From contig DMXI01000028.1 of assembly GCA_003483885.1 (NCBI GenBank), positions 1 through 19,408 of the forward strand: a stretch of 19,408 nucleotides of DNA, in the 5' to 3' direction. The notes under the pieces were generated by a model. It was given only the letters and a program-made list of their open reading frames with translations, was not told the origin of the DNA and searched no databases. The DNA comes from Microscillaceae bacterium. GTDB taxonomy: Bacteria; Bacteroidota; Bacteroidia; Cytophagales; Microscillaceae. Both the position numbers and the translations under genes were made by a program. Shown one piece after another: positions 15,333-19,408 of this stretch (position 1 is the first letter of the stretch; every line of letters starts with the position of its first letter).

Positions 15333-18011
15333 ATGCAAGAAAAAGTCAATAACCAGACAGAGACACAGGAAAATGTAGCCTCTAAAAAAACAAGTAAACT
15401 GAGTAAATCAAAGAAAACTATTCAGTCTAAACAAGGAAAATTACCACTCATTCAGGCGAAACAACGCCCAGTAGAATCAAAACAGACGCTTTACCCGAGC
15501 AGTCACTCCCCAGTGCAAAGAGTAACACAGTTTGCCACCAATAAAACAAGCGCTAAAACAGAATCCCCCATAAATAATACAGGATTACCCAACCAGCTTA
15601 AGGCAGGTATAGAGCATCTTTCGGGTTATGCTATGGACGATGTCAACGTACATTACAACTCCTCTAAGCCCGCTCAGCTCAAAGCTGAAGCTTATGCTCA
15701 AGGCACCAATATTCACTTAGGTCCGGGGCAAGAACACCACTTACCCCATGAGGCCTGGCATGTAGTGCAGCAAAAGCAAGGTATTGTAAAGCCTTCCGTC
15801 CAAATGAAAGGAATTTCCATTAATACTGATCAAGGATTGGAGCGTGAAGCTGATCTTATGGGTGCCAAAGCTTTGCAAACCCCTTCTGCTTCTGCTACTC
15901 CCCAGAAAACCAGTGCTTTGTCTGGACAAAGTTCGGCACCTGTGCAGGGTTATTTTGGAGAACTAATGGAACTCGCTTATGAATACAGTATTCCTTTGAC
16001 AATGATTGTAGGGGCAGTCGTTATATTGGGGTTTAACTGGGTGCGTAATTTTCTGGCAAATAGAAGGCAAGAAGGAGGGGAAGATTTACGTCAACAGCTG
16101 GAAGAAGCCGTTGAACAACACCGGGAACAAGCCTCTGGAAAACCTTCCGAAGATTTAAACACTGAGGAAGACGAAATTACTCGAAATCTTCGCGCCAGCT
16201 TGGCAAACCACTCAGAGAATGAAATGAGTTTGGTCACTTCAGGTAAAGAAAAGAATAAAGGTAAAGAACGTATCGACGAAGCTGTAGAAGCCATTGGGCT
16301 TACAGAAAACCCGATGATGGATCATGAATCTATAGAAGAGGTGATAGAGGAACCCATGCGCCTCGATCAGGCAATACCAGGTGATTGTTTGTATACTGCG
16401 GTAGATTATGTGCAAAATGGCGCCATTGGCAATGAAGGAGCTTTGCGGCAGATTGCCACTGACTGGTTGGTAAATAGACCATTAGATCACGAAATTTTTA
16501 ATTATAGCAACCTTGACCGATTGGTACAGGTGGTGGCCACTCCGCGAGAGTGGCGAGGTGATGCAGGAGATTTATCGGCGGTGGTACTGGCTCATAGCCT
16601 GGGCATTCGTTTGCGGGTAGTAACGGCCACCAGAGCTTACGTGTTTGGCAATGTTGGGGCGGAAGTTACTATTTACTTTCATGATAATCATTATACTCCA
16701 TTTCCACAGGCAGTACATCGAGGCGAAGTAGAAGAAATAATTGCCCAGCCGAATTTGCCTAAAATTATAAGCAATATCAGCCCGGAATTTTATCAGGGGT
16801 TGGCAGAAAACATTGATTTGCCCAAAAAAGAAAACTACCAGGCACCATTGGACGAATCAGGACTCAAGGAAGAAGATGTGCCACGAGCTGGGCACCACCT
16901 GTTTAATAATATTGTCAAAGACTTATTGGATGGTTTGGATGTAACACTGGATGCACTTAGTGGATATATTGATGCTTTTGAAGATAAAGGGGCAGAAGCC
17001 ATGGAACAATGGTATCCAGTGCTGGGTTTTTTAGGGCGTTATGGACAAGAGTATGAAGCTACTGGAAGGCATGATGATTTAAGGGTGTACAAACACCTGG
17101 GACGCCCCAGTGGTATGATAGATACCAATGCTATGTTGCATGGACTGATGCGGGATTTCTTTCTTCAGCGTTTTCCTGAAACTGCCCAACGTGCTTTGAT
17201 GCCTGATGGTAATATTGAAGTTGAACAACAGGTAATTACTAATATTTGGGAGGAACTGGTAAACGAAGCTGTGGATGAGCAAGCCTTATATGACTATATA
17301 AATGATGAACGAACCAACAAAGGGCGGTTAAAACAGGCTTTAGCAGAACGGGAACATATCCGAAAGATGGGAAGGAAATTGATTGCTGGAATATTTGCCA
17401 TGATTGCTAATTTCAAAAAGGCTAAAAGGACATATAGAAATGTATTAGGAACTGATATGAGTAGCGCCAGTATAAGCACTTATCAGGAACCTGAAATACT
17501 AAGAAACCTGGCAAGCACTGTGACAGAAGACGAGCGGTCTACGCCAACCAGTAGCGCTTATGGAAACAAAGGTATCCAAGTACCTACTGATACAGGAGGT
17601 GGGTCAGCAATTACAGTAAGTGCCGATACTATCAGGGATTATTTATTAGGAATCGGGTGGAGGATGAATGGCAATACTTTCGAGAGTCCGATGGATCATG
17701 AACTGATTGATTTTCATTTGTCTACCTGGAATAAGAGTGGAAAAACTATTGTAGAATTTTCGGTACGTCCTAAAGGAGAAGACCGGGCCCGCTCGCAAAC
17801 TTTTCGTTGGTTTTACCTTTTTTATGGAGCTCATCCTAACATTACCGCGGGATTTGATGGACATGGGGGACAATCCAACAATTTGCTACATGAAAGAGGT
17901 TCGGAGCATATAGGCGAGGCTTGGCGTCGCTACCTTGAGGTATCAGATATAGACTTGGGAGCTTATATTACAGCTATTCTACGAGAGCTTTTAGAGGAGT
18001 TGAATTCATAA
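15333..18011 (+). CDS. DUF4157 / OTU-like protease multidomain protein (putative toxin-effector)
   Basis: This 892-residue protein has a modular, toxin-like layout. Residues 1-80 are Lys/Gln/Ser-rich and disordered-looking. About 84-180 are a DUF4157 (eCIS core) domain with zinc-metallopeptidase motif HEAWH (139-143) and a downstream EREAD (170-174). One hydrophobic segment at about 219-237 could span a membrane. A Glu-rich linker, probably coiled, follows. About 340-458 resemble an OTU cysteine protease: PGDCLYTAV (putative nucleophile Cys352), WRGDAGDLSAVVLAHSLGI (407-425) and DNHY (putative catalytic His453). Residues 500-892 are mostly helical and unrecognised, including conserved-looking HGGQSNNLLHERG (844-856). 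DUF4157 proteins are linked to contractile injection systems and polymorphic toxins; OTU proteases cleave ubiquitin-like linkages, hinting at a eukaryotic target or self-processing. No injection genes are nearby. The ATG has no Shine-Dalgarno. The function is inference. Confidence 0.82.
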   Translation: MQEKVNNQTETQENVASKKTSKLSKSKKTIQSKQGKLPLIQAKQRPVESKQTLYPSSHSPVQRVTQFATNKTSAKTESPINNTGLPNQLKAGIEHLSGYAMDDVNVHYNSSKPAQLKAEAYAQGTNIHLGPGQEHHLPHEAWHVVQQKQGIVKPSVQMKGISINTDQGLEREADLMGAKALQTPSASATPQKTSALSGQSSAPVQGYFGELMELAYEYSIPLTMIVGAVVILGFNWVRNFLANRRQEGGEDLRQQLEEAVEQHREQASGKPSEDLNTEEDEITRNLRASLANHSENEMSLVTSGKEKNKGKERIDEAVEAIGLTENPMMDHESIEEVIEEPMRLDQAIPGDCLYTAVDYVQNGAIGNEGALRQIATDWLVNRPLDHEIFNYSNLDRLVQVVATPREWRGDAGDLSAVVLAHSLGIRLRVVTATRAYVFGNVGAEVTIYFHDNHYTPFPQAVHRGEVEEIIAQPNLPKIISNISPEFYQGLAENIDLPKKENYQAPLDESGLKEEDVPRAGHHLFNNIVKDLLDGLDVTLDALSGYIDAFEDKGAEAMEQWYPVLGFLGRYGQEYEATGRHDDLRVYKHLGRPSGMIDTNAMLHGLMRDFFLQRFPETAQRALMPDGNIEVEQQVITNIWEELVNEAVDEQALYDYINDERTNKGRLKQALAEREHIRKMGRKLIAGIFAMIANFKKAKRTYRNVLGTDMSSASISTYQEPEILRNLASTVTEDERSTPTSSAYGNKGIQVPTDTGGGSAITVSADTIRDYLLGIGWRMNGNTFESPMDHELIDFHLSTWNKSGKTIVEFSVRPKGEDRARSQTFRWFYLFYGAHPNITAGFDGHGGQSNNLLHERGSEHIGEAWRRYLEVSDIDLGAYITAILRELLEELNS

Positions 18012-18149
18012 AAACATATTAAATAAAACGATCTTGTAAAAGTTTTTCGACTTTAGGCGACAACCCTTGAGAAGCGTTAAGCGAGTTTGTGAGATATTGG
18101 TGAATTATTTATCAGTTCAGAGCCCCCAAGCATCAATACTTTTTAGTTG

Positions 18150-18323
18150 TTAACGATGGTTTCCGTTTTGCTGACCAAATTCTTGTTTAAAGATTGGCTT
18201 TTCCACATTAGGGCGAATAAATTCACCCCCATCAGAGGATTTTGGCTTAGACGGTGAGCTGGTACCACCCACTATTTTTGTCATTTCCTGATGAGTAAGC
18301 TTACTAGAGCTTAAATTTTTCAT
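18150..18323 (-). CDS. Small double-glycine leader peptide (bacteriocin/natural-product precursor)
   Basis: A 57-codon frame runs from ATG at 18323-18321 to TAA at 18152-18150. Residues 9-20 (LTHQEMTKIVGG) fit the leader consensus LSxxELxxIxGG: Leu at -12, Glu at -8, Met at -7, Ile at -4 and Gly-Gly at -2/-1. Such leaders are recognised and cut after GG by C39-peptidase ABC exporters. The remaining 37-residue core is hydrophilic, rich in Ser, Lys, Pro, Gln and Asn, with no Cys, which argues against lanthipeptide rings. It is convergent with the DUF4157-OTU gene, 138 bases beyond its stop. No exporter or modifying enzyme is in the window. A bacteriocin, signalling peptide or modified-peptide precursor are all possible. 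An A-rich stretch replaces a Shine-Dalgarno, as is usual in the phylum. Codons give a coherent peptide throughout. Confidence 0.72.
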   Translation of the reverse strand: MKNLSSSKLTHQEMTKIVGGTSSPSKPKSSDGGEFIRPNVEKPIFKQEFGQQNGNHR

Positions 18324-18470
18324 GTGTATTTACTTTTTGACTAAAAGGCGACCTGTTGTAGTAGCGTTGATAAACTAACCTATACGAATTTCTGGTAGGC
18401 GAGGTTTATGATGAGTATATTTTGAAGCGATAAAAACTGCTAGTGCTATCATACTATAACACTAACAGGA

Positions 18471-19408
18471 CTTCTATGGCAAACGCAAGGACGACGTGCG
18501 CCAGCTTCCATCGAGTCGAAGAAGTTCTCTCCTTAGAAAAGGAGCGCTAGAGTGGTGTGCCACGCGAGTAACAAACAACCTAAATCTTTAACTTAACAAC
18601 ATTAAACATGAGCAGCCAAGGAAAGAATTATTCTGTGATAAAGAAGTTCCTCTCCTTTGGAGAGGCTAGGAGAGGTTTAATAGCTACTTCTATGGCACAC
18701 GCGAGGACGACGTGCGCCAGCTTCCATCGAGTCAAAGAAGTTCTCTCCTTAGAAAAGGAGCGCTAGAGTGGTGTGCCACACGAGTAACAAACAACCTAAA
18801 TCTTTAACTTAACAACATTAAACCTGAGCAGCCAAGGAAAGAATTATTCTGTGATAAAGAAGTTCCTCTCCTTTGGAGAGGCTAGGAGAGGTTTAACAAT
18901 TACTTCTATGGCACACGCGAGGACGACGTGCGCCAGCTTTCATCGCGTCGAAGAAGTTCTCTCCTTAGAAAAGGAGCGCTAGAGTGGTGTGCCACGCGAG
19001 TAACAAACAGCCTAAATCCTTAACAACATTAAACATGAGCAGCCAAGGAAAGAATTATTCTGTGATAAAGAAGTTCCTCTCCTTTGGAGAGGCTAGGAGA
19101 GGTTTAACAGTTACTTCTATGACAACGTGTGCCAGTCAGTAGAGATGTCTTGCTGCGCAAACCCAGTCGGGAGACTGGCTATTGATTATTGGTTTGAAGT
19201 TTCCGTTATACTCAGACTTCAAACAACAGGTAAGCTTTTGTGATGAATTTTTATCGAGTCGAAGAAGTTCTCTCCTTAGAAAAGGAGAGCTAGAGTGGTG
19301 TGCCACGCGAATAACAAACAACCTAAATCTTTAACTTAACAACATTAAACCTGAGCAGCCAAGGAAAGAATTATTCTGTGATAAAGAAGTTCCTCTCCTT
19401 TGGAGAGG
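18471..19408. repeat. Right block of the 200-bp hairpin repeat (about 5 copies, runs off the edge)
   Basis: A 5'-truncated copy starts at 18471. Copies beginning GAAAGAATTATTCTGTGAT follow at 18621, 18837, 19048 and 19364, the last cut by the window end. Spacing is 216 and 211 bp, then 316 bp where one copy carries an insertion. They share order and orientation with the copies at 14711-15113, and several stretches are identical. The CCTCTCC/GGAGAGG and CTCTCCTT/AAGGAG hairpins recur in each copy. The high similarity between adjacent copies suggests recent tandem amplification or gene conversion. Confidence 0.88.
19131..19250. other. Insertion of about 105-110 bp within one repeat copy
   Basis: In the copy starting at 19048, the unit breaks after GCCAG (19131-19135) and resumes near TTATCGAGTCGAAG (about 19251). 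The inserted segment has its own inverted repeats: GCCAGTC (19131-19137) with GACTGGC (19173-19179), CCAGTC/GACTGG around 19163-19178, and GTTTGAAGT (19192-19200) with ACTTCAAAC (19216-19224). It may be a small non-coding mobile or dispersed repeat. No target duplication is clear. Confidence 0.6.

Noticed and set aside
15333..18011. Structural component of a contractile injection system
   Set aside because: DUF4157 domains occur near such systems, but no sheath, tube, spike or baseplate gene is in the window; an effector or toxin role fits the domain order better.

Overview
The window looks like accessory DNA from a marine Bacteroidota bacterium, most likely a Cytophagales/Microscilla-type genome. 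This is inference, based on a Bacteroidota-typical HU-like/DUF4469 protein, gene starts without clear Shine-Dalgarno sequences, a double-glycine leader peptide of the kind common in this phylum, and intergenic spaces full of dispersed hairpin repeats. No rRNA, tRNA, transposase, integrase or CRISPR array was found.

Layout, left to right. Positions 1-1478 hold no convincing gene, only dispersed inverted repeats. Positions 1479-5629 (minus strand) hold a coupled brxB-brxC pair, the DUF1788 protein and the P-loop ATPase of a BREX phage-defence system. brxA, pglX, pglZ and brxL are not in the window; any downstream partners would lie left of position 1. After a repeat-containing gap comes a TPR protein with a C-terminal formylglycine-generating-enzyme-like (FGE/SUMF) domain (6295-8010, minus), then a large LRR-Roc-COR GTPase with a short helical C-terminal module (8626-12063, minus). 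Divergent from it is a DUF4268/PD-(D/E)XK nuclease-like protein (12240-13382, plus). A 29-bp palindrome and about 11 direct 23-bp repeats (13426-13678) follow, then a terminator and an HU-like/DUF4469 DNA-binding protein (13739-14428, minus).

The right third is a cassette-like arrangement. About 200-bp hairpin-rich direct repeats (two copies at 14711-15113, about five at 18471-19408) bracket an 892-residue protein (15333-18011, plus) and a small convergent gene (18150-18323, minus). The large protein has, in order, a DUF4157 HExxH domain, one predicted membrane helix, an OTU-like cysteine protease domain and a large unrecognised C-terminal region. The small gene encodes a 57-residue peptide whose leader fits the consensus cleaved by C39-peptidase ABC exporters.

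Together the genes suggest a conflict or defence island: BREX components, a signalling GTPase, an FGE-like/TPR protein, a nuclease-like protein and a toxin-like multidomain protease with a secreted-peptide precursor beside it. Joint function is inference from content and adjacency. The DUF4157-OTU protein and the GG-leader peptide are the best candidates for something undescribed.
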